This document shows, in pieces, positions 41,947 to 50,277 of a stretch of DNA of 64,000 nucleotides. The DNA is taken from the NCBI GenBank assembly GCA_016935315.1, contig JAFGRD010000046.1, forward strand, positions 1-64,000, read 5' to 3'. Source of the stretch: Pirellulales bacterium (GTDB taxonomy: Bacteria > Planctomycetota > Planctomycetia > Pirellulales > Thermoguttaceae). Position 1 is the first letter of the stretch, and each line of letters begins with the position of its first letter. The notes under the pieces were generated by a model. It worked only from the letters and a program-made list of their open reading frames with translations. It searched no databases and was not told the DNA's origin. Position numbers and translations under genes: made by a program.

Positions 41947-43962
41947 CTAGGGCAATCTGCATTGCGAGTGATCGAGGCCGACCAACGGGAGGCCGGAATA
42001 GTCGGGGTTCTGCTCGTCGTGCTGGTGCGTTGACTGCGCGGGCGTCAACAGCGCAGGTTCCTCGATGACCTTGCGCAGCGCACCGACAATCGTGCTGATG
42101 TGGCACGGCTTTTGGAGGAAGAAGCGAGCCCCGTGCTCCAGGGCTTGCCGCCGACCCCGGACACTCGCCGAGATCATCACGACGGGAATGTCTTTGGTGC
42201 GAGGCTGCTCGGCGAGCCAGATCATGGCGTCCAGGCCGTCCATGCCCGGCATGTAGTTGTCCATCAGAATCACGTCGGGTTGGCACTCGCTGGCCCGGCG
42301 AATGGCGGACCGACCGTCCAGGGCCGTGAGCACCTCGAACCCGGCCGCCGTCAGGCGGATCTCCAATCCGCGCACCATTTCCGCGTCGTCGTCGACCACC
42401 AGCACCCGGGAGCGCCGAGGTCCGTCTTCCGCCGGCGACGCGGGGCGTTGGACCTGCCGGAGGATTTGGTCGCGCTGCGTATCGACGCGCCACGTGCCCA
42501 GGGCTTGCAGATCCAGGTCGGGCAACAACCCGCCGGGGCGATTTCGCTTCGATTCGTCCCACGCCTTCCGCACGCGTCTTCGCCTCCCCTCCACTTCCTG
42601 CTCGCGGCAGGCCGTGATGACGAGCCAGCGGTGCGGCAGGACGCGCAGCACCAGGTCGTTTCCGCGAAATGTGTGCTGCAGGAACTCGTCGACCACGTTC
42701 GACACGGCCGGCTCCAAGGGTGGGGCGGCCGCGGCAACCATCAACGTGGCCCACGGCGGCCCCTCGGAAAGCTGCTCAATCCGCCGCAGGCACCGGGCCA
42801 ACAACTCGTCCTGATCGCACGCGGGCACGCTGAACCGGAACGTGCTGCCTCGGCCCGGTTCGCTCTCCACATCGATCTGCCCGAAGTTCAAGCTCACCAA
42901 CTCCTTGGCGATGCTCAACCCCAATCCAAACCCTTTGGTGCTGCTGCGGGTGGCGGCCTCTAATTGGTGGAAGCGTTTGAAGACCAGTTCGAGGTTCTCC
43001 GGGGCGATTCCGGGCCCGTCGTCGGTGACTCCGATCACGACTTCGGGCGCGCTGTCGCAGTGCCGGGCCCAAAGCCTGACCTGCCCCTCATTGCCGCAGA
43101 ACTTGATCGCGTTGACGACCAGATTGACGATCACCCGGCCGATCTTGTCCGGATCGCAGAAGACGACGGGCAAGTCGTCTTCCAGCGAGACGTCCAGCGA
43201 AACGCTCTTGATGGCGGCCTTGCGTTGCAGGGTGGAGCGAACGTGCTCGAAGACGTCGGCGATCCTGCATTCCTGCCGCCAGACGCTCAGCACGCCGGCT
43301 TCCAGCTTGCTGACGTCGAGCATGTCGTCGACAATGATCGCCAGATCGTCGGCCCGATCGTTGACGATATCCAAGAACTCGCGCTGTTTCTCACTGATCT
43401 GGCCCGCCAGACCGTCCCGCATGATGCTGCTGAACTCCTTGATGACCGTCAGCGGCGTGCGGAACTCGTGCGAGACGTGATCCACGAATTGGTGGGCCGC
43501 CTCGTAGAGTTGGGCCAGGTGCTTGTTCTTCTGGTCCAACAGCTCGTTGGCCGTTTGCAGTTGGACGAGCATCTGCTGACGCCTTACGGCGTAGCGCAGC
43601 ACGCGCTGCAGGCTGCTGGGCGTGATCTCTCCTTTGTGCAGGTAATCCTGGGCTCCCTTGGCAATCGCCTCCATGGCCGTCGCGTCGTCGTCGCCGTCGG
43701 TCAAGAGCACCACGGGTGTGGTCGAGTCGGCCTGGCGAATGCCGCAGAGCAACTCCAAGCCGCAGCCGTCCGGCACGCCCAAATCCAGCAGAATCGCGTC
43801 GAACTCACCGGCAGTCAGAGACTCGCGGGCCGCGGCAAACGAGTCGGCGCGCTTCAACTCGAAGTCGGTGAGAGAGGCTTGCCCCAGGGCCGACTGGACC
43901 AGCCGCACGTCGTCCGGATCGTCCTCGACAAACAGCACGCTCAGATGCGTCTTCGTCATCAT
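41947..43962 (-). CDS. REC-histidine kinase-REC hybrid protein
   Basis: A 671-residue cytoplasmic phosphorelay protein. The N-terminal receiver (6-125) has Asp60 and Lys110. A coiled linker (QLQTANELLDQKNKHLAQLYEA) leads to the kinase domain with H-box HEFRTP (His165), N-box NLVVNAIKFC, G1 DDGPGI, F-box FKRFHQLE and G2 GFGLGLSI (to about 400). A linker of about 110 residues follows, then a second receiver (about 520-640) with Asp568 (ILMDNYMPGMDG). No sensor domain is present. The last 30 residues (NPDYSGLPLVGLDHSQCRLP) are read from a family A repeat and are probably not ancestral. The ATG at 43962 is followed by a second ATG; the ribosome-binding site is weak. Confidence 0.88.
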   Translation of the reverse strand: MMTKTHLSVLFVEDDPDDVRLVQSALGQASLTDFELKRADSFAAARESLTAGEFDAILLDLGVPDGCGLELLCGIRQADSTTPVVLLTDGDDDATAMEAIAKGAQDYLHKGEITPSSLQRVLRYAVRRQQMLVQLQTANELLDQKNKHLAQLYEAAHQFVDHVSHEFRTPLTVIKEFSSIMRDGLAGQISEKQREFLDIVNDRADDLAIIVDDMLDVSKLEAGVLSVWRQECRIADVFEHVRSTLQRKAAIKSVSLDVSLEDDLPVVFCDPDKIGRVIVNLVVNAIKFCGNEGQVRLWARHCDSAPEVVIGVTDDGPGIAPENLELVFKRFHQLEAATRSSTKGFGLGLSIAKELVSLNFGQIDVESEPGRGSTFRFSVPACDQDELLARCLRRIEQLSEGPPWATLMVAAAAPPLEPAVSNVVDEFLQHTFRGNDLVLRVLPHRWLVITACREQEVEGRRRRVRKAWDESKRNRPGGLLPDLDLQALGTWRVDTQRDQILRQVQRPASPAEDGPRRSRVLVVDDDAEMVRGLEIRLTAAGFEVLTALDGRSAIRRASECQPDVILMDNYMPGMDGLDAMIWLAEQPRTKDIPVVMISASVRGRRQALEHGARFFLQKPCHISTIVGALRKVIEEPALLTPAQSTHQHDEQNPDYSGLPLVGLDHSQCRLP
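41957..42051 (+). repeat. Family A palindromic element, copy 5, inside a coding 3' end
   Basis: Left end CTGCATTGCGAGTGATCGAGG, core GACCAACGGGAGGCCGG, right end GACTGCGC then GGCGTCAACA. The right arm is more diverged than in copy 4. It overlaps the last codons of the hybrid kinase on the opposite strand. Confidence 0.75.
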
Positions 43963-44291
43963 CGCCGCTCGGCAACGGAGTCTTTCAAGGTTGGGGCAAT
44001 CTTGGCGAACGGAACACCCGACAAGCGACAAAGGCGTCCGGCTGTCGGCATCCGAGGGGAGGAAGCACGGAGCCGTTCGGACACCCGGCGGCCGCGAATT
44101 CGGTGTCTCGTTCCGCAGCCCCAACACCAAGATCCTCGCCGACCGCCAATCCAACCAAGCCTACGTCACGCAATGGGTCTCGGCAAATCTTCCCGCGGGT
44201 CGGTTATGCCCGTCGTTCGGAATCGGCCGACTCCGCCGGGCGAGGCCGGCTGCTCTTGGGGGGCCCCGCCGGAAATGCCGGGGTTCTCGGG
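43963..44291. other. Intergenic gap, nothing recognised
   Basis: Separates the 5' end of the hybrid-kinase gene from the 3' end of the DUF4416 gene. I see no clear promoter, terminator or open frame with a ribosome-binding site. Confidence 0.4.
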
Positions 44292-44840
44292 CTACCCCGA
44301 GCGATCCGCTCGACCTCTCGCGTGGAGGTGCTCCCGGCAGAGCGAAAAGAACTGTTGATAGTCCTCCCGACGATAGTCGGCAAAGGTCCATTCATGCGAC
44401 TGCCAGCGACCGTGCCGGTAGTACAGCGTGATCTCGGCGAAGATGCCGCGGGCCAAATAGATCCGATGGGCGTAGTCCTTGGTCGAGGCCAGCACCAGCT
44501 TGCCCAACGTGAGATAGCCCGGGTCGAGGTTCAGCGGCCGCGCTTCCTCGTGGCGGCCCAGGGCGGCGTACTCCTGTTCCCAGCGGTTGCTTTGCAGCTT
44601 GACTTCGGCCAACCGCCGCGGATCGAAGGGCCGGGCGAAGGCGTAGAAGGTCTTCTTCAGCCCCGCCCCCATGGTCGGCTCGTAATAGTCGGTCTGGACG
44701 AACTCGAACACCTGGCTCTGCAGGGCCACCGGCCCCCAGGCCGCGACAGCCCGATCTCGCGCCCAGGCCAACGCGGCGTCGTGGCGACTGAAGGCGGCCA
44801 TCAGCATCAGTGCAGGAGCAGGGAGGGTCGGTTGGCCCAT
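44292..44840 (-). CDS. DUF4416 family protein
   Basis: A 182-residue cytoplasmic protein of unknown function. It starts MGQPTLPAPALMLMAAFSRHD, as DUF4416 proteins do, and has FEFVQTDYYEPTMGAGLKKTFYAF, LAEVKLQSNRWEQEY, RPLNLDPGYLTLGKLVLAST and KDYAHRIYLARGIFAEITLYYRHG. All are family signatures. The ATG at 44840 is chosen by this conserved start; an upstream ATG at 44906 would add 22 unlike residues. Neither has a good ribosome-binding site. It is divergent from the sulfatase gene. Confidence 0.88.
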   Translation of the reverse strand: MGQPTLPAPALMLMAAFSRHDAALAWARDRAVAAWGPVALQSQVFEFVQTDYYEPTMGAGLKKTFYAFARPFDPRRLAEVKLQSNRWEQEYAALGRHEEARPLNLDPGYLTLGKLVLASTKDYAHRIYLARGIFAEITLYYRHGRWQSHEWTFADYRREDYQQFFSLCREHLHARGRADRSG

Positions 44841-44973
44841 GGCTCGGGGAGCGATCGGTAGTTGCAGGAAGTGTTGCGATTCCTTCCGGCCGTTTGACAC
44901 GGTCATCGCACCATTCTACCATGGAGCTAGATTCCTGCCAGCGTGCTGCCAGTTCCAGTCCGGGAGATCCATT

Positions 44974-46380
44974 GTGCGACTCGATTCGACCATTGTTGCG
45001 TGGACTCTTTCCGTGCTGTCTGTCTCCGTGTTGTCCTTCGCGGCCGCGGCCGGCGAGAGCGCCCCACCCAGGCCCAACGTCCTGCTGATCCTCGTCGACG
45101 ATCTCGGCTATGGCGATCTGAGCAGCTACGGGGCGACCGATCTGCAGACGCCGCACATCGATCGGCTGGTCAGCCGCGGCATGCGGTTCTCGGCCTTCTA
45201 TGCCAACTGCACCGTCTGCTCGCCAACCCGGGCGGCGCTGCTCTCCGGGCGGTATCCCGACACGGTCGGCGTGCCGGGGGTGATTCGCACGTATCCCCAC
45301 AACTCCTGGGGGCTGCTCAGTCGCGACGCCGTTCTGCTGCCGGCCGCGTTGAAGACCGTTGGTTACCGCACGGCCATGTTCGGCAAATGGCATTTGGGCC
45401 TCGGCGAGCCGAACTTGCCGAACCTTCGCGGCTTCGACTTCTTCCACGGCTTTTTGGGCGACATGATGGACGATTACTGGCGCCACCGCCGCGAGGGGCA
45501 GAACTACATGCGGCAAAACGACCAGGCCATCGATCCCGAGGGTCACGCCACCGACCTGTTCACGGATGGGACCTGCCGATACCTGAGAGAACGCGGGGAT
45601 ACGAAACCGTTCTTCATCTACCTGGCCTACAATGCCCCGCACTTCCCCATTCAGCCGCCCGAGGACTGGCTCGACCGCTATCGGGCCAGGCATCCCGACG
45701 TCGCGGAGAAGCGGGCGAGGAATTGTGCGTTCATCGAACACCTCGACGACGGCGTGGGCAAGGTGCTTCGGGCGCTGGAGGAGGCCGGTCACGCGGGCCG
45801 TACGCTGGTGCTGTTTACCAGCGACAACGGCGGCTCGCTGCCGCATGCCCAGAGCAACGGTTGGCTCAACGGCGGCAAGCAGGACATGCTCGAAGGGGGC
45901 ATCCGCGTGCCGATGTGTGCGGTTTGGCCCGGCCAAATCCAGCCCGGCTCCCGCACGGATCGGGTTGCCTTGACGATGGACCTGTACGCGACGATTTGCG
46001 ACGCGGCGGGAGCCGGCTACGACCAGTCGATCGACGGCCGCTCGATCTTGCCGACCTTGTTGGGCCGCCCGCAACCGCCCGAAGATCGCTATCTGGTGTG
46101 GGTCCGCCTGGAAGGCGGCCGGCGCTATCACGGCACGCCCTACTACTGCGTCCGCCACGGCGACTGGAAGCTGCTGCAAAACGACCCGGACGAGCCGATG
46201 CGGATGTATAACCTCAAGGACGACCCGAAGGAGACGATCGACGTTTCCCAGGAGCATCCCCAGATCCGCGCGGAGCTCGTCGAGGCCCTCGAGGCCCACA
46301 TCGAACGCTACCGCGAGGTTCCTTACCGCCTTCCCGACGGCACGGGGCCTGGAGAGATCGGACAGCCCCGCGCGCAGTGA
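44974..46380 (+). CDS. Exported arylsulfatase-type sulfatase
   Basis: A 468-residue type I sulfatase that hydrolyses sulfate esters outside the cytoplasm after Cys-to-formylglycine conversion. A signal peptide spans about residues 1-27 (TLSVLSVSVLSFAAAAG). Residues 36-48 (VLLILVDDLGYGD) bind metal. Cys82 in CSPTRAALLSGRYP is the modification site (CxPxR). GKWHLG and FTSDNGG are further family motifs, and the C-terminal WKLLQNDPDEPMRMYNLKDDPKE is typical. The GTG at 44974 has GGGAG eight bases upstream. Planctomycetes carry many sulfatases for algal sulfated polysaccharides; the substrate here is unknown. Convergent with the FGE-like gene. Confidence 0.93.
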   Translation: MRLDSTIVAWTLSVLSVSVLSFAAAAGESAPPRPNVLLILVDDLGYGDLSSYGATDLQTPHIDRLVSRGMRFSAFYANCTVCSPTRAALLSGRYPDTVGVPGVIRTYPHNSWGLLSRDAVLLPAALKTVGYRTAMFGKWHLGLGEPNLPNLRGFDFFHGFLGDMMDDYWRHRREGQNYMRQNDQAIDPEGHATDLFTDGTCRYLRERGDTKPFFIYLAYNAPHFPIQPPEDWLDRYRARHPDVAEKRARNCAFIEHLDDGVGKVLRALEEAGHAGRTLVLFTSDNGGSLPHAQSNGWLNGGKQDMLEGGIRVPMCAVWPGQIQPGSRTDRVALTMDLYATICDAAGAGYDQSIDGRSILPTLLGRPQPPEDRYLVWVRLEGGRRYHGTPYYCVRHGDWKLLQNDPDEPMRMYNLKDDPKETIDVSQEHPQIRAELVEALEAHIERYREVPYRLPDGTGPGEIGQPRAQ

Positions 46381-46480
46381 TTCAACGGCCGACGGAAGAG
46401 TCGTTCGCAGCCGGCTGGAAGGGACCAAAGCCCGGAATATGTGCGCGGCCTGTGCGGAACTCGTGACGTGAGACGCCGTT

Positions 46481-47395
46481 CTATTCCGCCGGCTTGACGC
46501 AACGGAAGCCGATGTGCTGTGAGGTTTCTTCAGGCAGGCGTTTGCCCCGGGCGGAAACGTGGTGGCCGAGACGGAAGTTCTCCGGCGAAAGCCACGACCC
46601 GCCCCGCTGAACCTTGAGCTGTCCCTTTTCCGGTCCGGGCGGATTCTCCCGACGGCTGTCTCGATAGTAGTCTTCGCCGTACCAGTCGGCACACCACTCC
46701 CAAACATTGCCCGCGACGTCGTACAAGCCGAATCGGTTGGGCGGATACGACCGGACGGGAGCAAGCCAGGCATATCCGTCGGCGGCCGGTTTGTCGTCGT
46801 GCTGCCAGTAGTTGGCTTGGTAGCGGCCGTCGATCAACTCCTCCCGTCCCCAAGGATAATCGGCGTCGCGCAGCCCGGCCCGGGCGCCATATTCCCACTG
46901 GGCCTCGGTCGGCAATTGCTTGCCGGCCCATTTGGCATAGGCCTCGGCGTCGTACCACGAGACGTGGACGACCGGATAGTTTTCGCGGCCGTCGGTCGAC
47001 GTGTGCGGCCCGGCCGGATGACGCCAATCCGCCCCCTCGCACTTCAGCCATCTCTTCTGCTTCTGATCGTAAACGTTCGACCAGCCGCGTTGTTCGGCCG
47101 TGGTGATGCAGCCGGTCTCGGCCACGAATCGGGCGAACTGGCCGTTGGTCACTTCGTGCTCGTCCATGGCGAACGGTCGCAGGCAGACCTCGTGGACGGG
47201 CTGCCGGTCGGCGTAGAGCCGGTTGCCCATCCGAAACGTCCCGCCGGCCAAACGCACCATCCGGCCGATGGGACGCGGCGCTGGGGGCGAGTCGTCTGCC
47301 GGGCCGTCGCGACGGAATATGCCCAATGCCCACGCCGCCGAGACGCCGGCAGCTACCAGCAGGGCACCCGCAACGGTTTTTCTGACTTTGGCCAT
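46481..47395 (-). CDS. Membrane-anchored FGE-like protein without the cysteine pair
   Basis: A 304-residue protein with one N-terminal membrane segment (about 8-27) and a formylglycine-generating-enzyme/sulfatase-modifying-factor fold: RLAGGTFRMGN, MDEHEVTNGQFARFV, YPVVHVSWYDAEAYAKWAG, LPTEAQWEYGARAG, FGLYDVAGNVWEWCADWY and the C-terminal GFRCV. True FGEs have two catalytic cysteines after GGSY; here the segment reads GGSWLSPENFRLGHH with none. It is therefore unlikely to activate the sulfatase and may be a binding or structural relative. The ATG has GGAGG seven bases upstream. It starts 35 bases after the rhomboid stop, probably the same operon. Confidence 0.85.
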   Translation of the reverse strand: MAKVRKTVAGALLVAAGVSAAWALGIFRRDGPADDSPPAPRPIGRMVRLAGGTFRMGNRLYADRQPVHEVCLRPFAMDEHEVTNGQFARFVAETGCITTAEQRGWSNVYDQKQKRWLKCEGADWRHPAGPHTSTDGRENYPVVHVSWYDAEAYAKWAGKQLPTEAQWEYGARAGLRDADYPWGREELIDGRYQANYWQHDDKPAADGYAWLAPVRSYPPNRFGLYDVAGNVWEWCADWYGEDYYRDSRRENPPGPEKGQLKVQRGGSWLSPENFRLGHHVSARGKRLPEETSQHIGFRCVKPAE

Positions 47396-47430
47396 GGGCA
47401 AACCTCCATGCCTGCGCGGTGCCGATCGGC

Positions 47431-48324
47431 TCATTCCCGCCGTCGCTTCTGATACTCCCGGCTGGCCGTCTCCAGGACGCGGCGTTCTTTGCGGCTGAGG
47501 CTGCTTTCGCCCTGGTTGTGGATTTTCTCCAGGATCCGATCCACCTCTCTGGCCAAATCGGTTTCTTCTCGTCGCGGATTGTGGACGCGCAACCGGGGAC
47601 GCCGCTTGAAGCCCGACCAACGGAACCGCCCTTCGGTCAGCCGGCTGAGCTTCCAGCCGAACTGAAAGTAGGCAAAGGCAAACGCGGCGCCGGCCAGATG
47701 GACGCCGTAGGCGACGTGGCCCGGGCCGGTCGAGCCGGTGGCGCCCAGCACGTCGCCGACGACCACCATTACGCCGACCACCCAGGCGGGCACGGGCAAC
47801 ACGAAGAACAGCAGCAGCATCCGCCGGGGGAAGTTCAGCGCAAAGAGAACCACGATTCCGGCCACGGCCCCGGAGGCCCCCAGCATGCGGATCTCGGGAC
47901 TGGCCGGCGCGCCGGTGAGCTTGTTGACGATGGCCCAACTCACCGAGCCGACGACCAGCAGGACCAGATAGAGCTGCAAGAACTCCTTGCGACCCAGCAG
48001 ATCCTCGACGTCGCGTCCCAGGAACCAGAGGGCCAGCATGTTGAACAGGACGTGGCCGGGCGAAGCGGCGTGGGCAAATCCGTAGGTGAGAAACTGCCAC
48101 CAGTACAGCGGATGCGTCAAGGTGGCCGCCGAAACGGCCAGATGGTCCGTAAGCCAATAGCCGACGATGTTGCCCCCAAGGGGGGCCTTTTGCGCCGGCG
48201 TGAAGGCGGAAACGAGATAGACCGCCACGTTGATCAGGATCAGAATACCGACCATGCTCCGCGGCGCGCGGATCGAGAATGCCGGTTGTTCGGGGCGGTA
48301 GTAGTCTCGGTCGTGGATGCCCAT
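47431..48324 (-). CDS. Rhomboid-family intramembrane serine protease
   Basis: A 297-residue protein with about six membrane helices. Rhomboid features: FAHAASPGHVLFNMLALWFLG (HxxxN region), catalytic Ser in GASGAVAGIV and catalytic His in YGVHLAGAAFAF. After the last helix comes a cytoplasmic basic tail of about 70 residues (FKRRPRLRVHNPRREE, SLSRKERRVLETASREYQKRRRE). It cleaves membrane-spanning substrates, identity unknown. The ATG at 48324 is placed just before YYRPEQPAF; an upstream start would add 26 charged residues. It is followed by the FGE-like gene. Confidence 0.9.
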   Translation of the reverse strand: MGIHDRDYYRPEQPAFSIRAPRSMVGILILINVAVYLVSAFTPAQKAPLGGNIVGYWLTDHLAVSAATLTHPLYWWQFLTYGFAHAASPGHVLFNMLALWFLGRDVEDLLGRKEFLQLYLVLLVVGSVSWAIVNKLTGAPASPEIRMLGASGAVAGIVVLFALNFPRRMLLLFFVLPVPAWVVGVMVVVGDVLGATGSTGPGHVAYGVHLAGAAFAFAYFQFGWKLSRLTEGRFRWSGFKRRPRLRVHNPRREETDLAREVDRILEKIHNQGESSLSRKERRVLETASREYQKRRRE

Positions 48325-48565
48325 AGTCGTCTTCGCACGGCGGCGGAAGGGCCGCTGGTCACGATCGTTTTCGGCAAAACCGTGCCGGATTGCTGAGCCC
48401 AAATCAGCTTCCGATGGAGGCTCGGCCGCGCCCCCTGGTGCGGCTGCCGCCCTGCTCGGATGGGAGGCTCGTGTGGTCTACGTGGACGGACACCCCCGCC
48501 GCAGGAACCTCTGTACCGTAAGAACCTTCCTATTCCCGCTCGGCTGCCCCCGCCCATCCATTACG

Positions 48566-49819
48566 TCAGTTGGGTGCGGCGCCGCCCTGGGCCATCCCGC
48601 GGGTGCGCTGATCGATCTGCCGCGCGGCGTCCAACTGGATACGAGCGATTTCCCCGGCAACGGCCTTGTTGTAGGCAATCGTCTGGGCGATCAAGTCCTG
48701 GCGTGCCTTCAACTCGGCCTCCAGCGTGCGCTGGTGGCGAACGGCTGTGTCCCGCTCGTAGATCGCCTCGGTCAACTCGCGGTCTACCCGGTCCTTTTCG
48801 TCCATGCGGGCCTTCAGATGGGCCTGGGCGTTGTCGCGTGCGTTGACCATATACTCGCGGTCTCGGGTGGCCGAGGCGATGCGGTCGACCATATCCGTGC
48901 GCTGCATGTGGAAATCCTTGAACAGGACTTCGTAATCGTGCAGCGGCCGCATGTATCGGCCCTCGCCGTTTACCACTTCCTGCTCGTGGATCTCCGCCAC
49001 GACGACTTCATTGCCGGCTTGGTCTTCGTAGACGATCTCTCCCTTGTCGTTGACCGATTTCACCCGCACCACGTGCCCTTGCTCATCCTCGTAGACGACC
49101 TTCCCGTTCTCGTCCACGACCACCAGGCGGCCGGTCAGTCCCGCGGCGGCCATCTCCTCGGTGGTCATGATCTGGCCGTCGTGGACGTACTCCGTAAGAC
49201 CTTCCTCGGGCAACAAGGCAGCCAACCGGGCTTCCTCCATGCCGGCAAACACGTCGTGGCTGTCGACCGGCATGATCTCGTAAAGCGCCCAAGGTCCCTG
49301 GCTGCCGGTCAAACGCTGTAGCTCCTGATCGTTCATCTTCATCGACGGCGCCAACTGCACCTGCTTGTCGGCCACGTCGGTCACGAGAAACTCCCCGATA
49401 TATTGGCCGCCCTGGCCGAGATTGGCCGGATCGGCTTCGGCCTCTTCAAATACGTACAAGACGGTATTGGCGCCGATGCGATGCGGATCGGGCAAGCCGG
49501 TGGTCACCAGCACTCTGCCGGTCTGTGGGTCTGCCTGTTGTGGCGTGCAGTTCATCCAAACGCGCCCCCGGTCAATGAGCAGCTTGTGCAGTTCCAGGCG
49601 GAGCCGCTTGGTCCCCATCTTGCCACCGGCGCCTTCTTCGTCGCCGTTGGCTTCCTCCAACAAGTAGTTCTCGTTCTCCAGCCGCGCGATCTCCTGCTCG
49701 TGCTTCTGGGCGAGCGTGCACCAGTGCTGGTGGGTCTTCAGCGTTCGCGCCGCCATATAGAAGAAAGGCAGCAGGGCGACGAAGATCAATCCGATCAGGA
49801 TCTTGTTCCAGATGCTCAT
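48566..49819 (-). CDS. Membrane-anchored coiled-coil protein of unknown function
   Basis: A 417-residue protein. It starts MSIWNKILIGLIFVALLPFFYMAARTLK, a membrane anchor, followed by a coiled coil (LAQKHEQEIARLENENYLLEE). The middle is beta-rich, with two similar hairpins (NGKVVYEDEQGHVVRV and KGEIVYEDQAGNEVVV). A second long coiled coil (about 335-400, DNAQAHLKARMDEKDRVDRELTEAIYERD) precedes the end. Similar anchors occur in other planctomycete proteins, but the function is unknown. The ATG at 49819 starts at the anchor; an in-frame ATG at 49924 would add 35 unlike residues. It is divergent from the TolC-like gene. Confidence 0.7.
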   Translation of the reverse strand: MSIWNKILIGLIFVALLPFFYMAARTLKTHQHWCTLAQKHEQEIARLENENYLLEEANGDEEGAGGKMGTKRLRLELHKLLIDRGRVWMNCTPQQADPQTGRVLVTTGLPDPHRIGANTVLYVFEEAEADPANLGQGGQYIGEFLVTDVADKQVQLAPSMKMNDQELQRLTGSQGPWALYEIMPVDSHDVFAGMEEARLAALLPEEGLTEYVHDGQIMTTEEMAAAGLTGRLVVVDENGKVVYEDEQGHVVRVKSVNDKGEIVYEDQAGNEVVVAEIHEQEVVNGEGRYMRPLHDYEVLFKDFHMQRTDMVDRIASATRDREYMVNARDNAQAHLKARMDEKDRVDRELTEAIYERDTAVRHQRTLEAELKARQDLIAQTIAYNKAVAGEIARIQLDAARQIDQRTRGMAQGGAAPN

Positions 49820-50277
49820 GCGACTCAGACCGTCTGCTTCGACTCGGTTCCGGGGCCCGGATGCGGCGGAGGTCTTCTCCGCCGGCGCAGGGTGCCATTT
49901 TGCGCGCAAACCCTTAATCTCCATGATATTCGGGCCTTGGGCGGGTGTCAAGATCCTGCCGAACGTTCGCAACCTGTGCCCCCGGCCTGCACAGGACCGC
50001 CGGCCGCGCGTGGCTTTGCGAGGCCGGTGAAAGGGCCTTTCCAAATCCCCCCAGGGCCTCGCCTCGCCCGCACGATCGCTGCAATCGTTAAAGTCTGAGT
50101 GTTTTGCGGCCGAAAGGTTAATTGACTCGTATCTCCCATTTTCCGTGTTTTCGCGGTTCGCCCGCCGCCCGGGCGGGGAGCAAGGCGGCAGGCCAACCAT
50201 AAACCGCCTTTTTCCAACAGGTTGCGCCTCTCCGAGCGAAAACGCCCGACGGTGATCTCGAAGGGGCAGGCCACCGC
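49820..50277. other. Divergent intergenic region with GC hairpins
   Basis: Contains CCCGCC and GGCGGG arms at 50161-50177 and a terminator-like AAGGCGG (50182-50188) paired to CCGCCTT (50204-50210) followed by three more T. These lie 70-120 bases before the TolC-like gene and could be an attenuator. An in-frame extension of the coiled-coil gene may use 49820-49924. Confidence 0.35.

Noticed and set aside
46481-47395. Functional formylglycine-generating enzyme for the neighbouring sulfatase
   Set aside because: Fold motifs fit, but the catalytic cysteine pair after GGSY is absent (GGSWLSPENFR).
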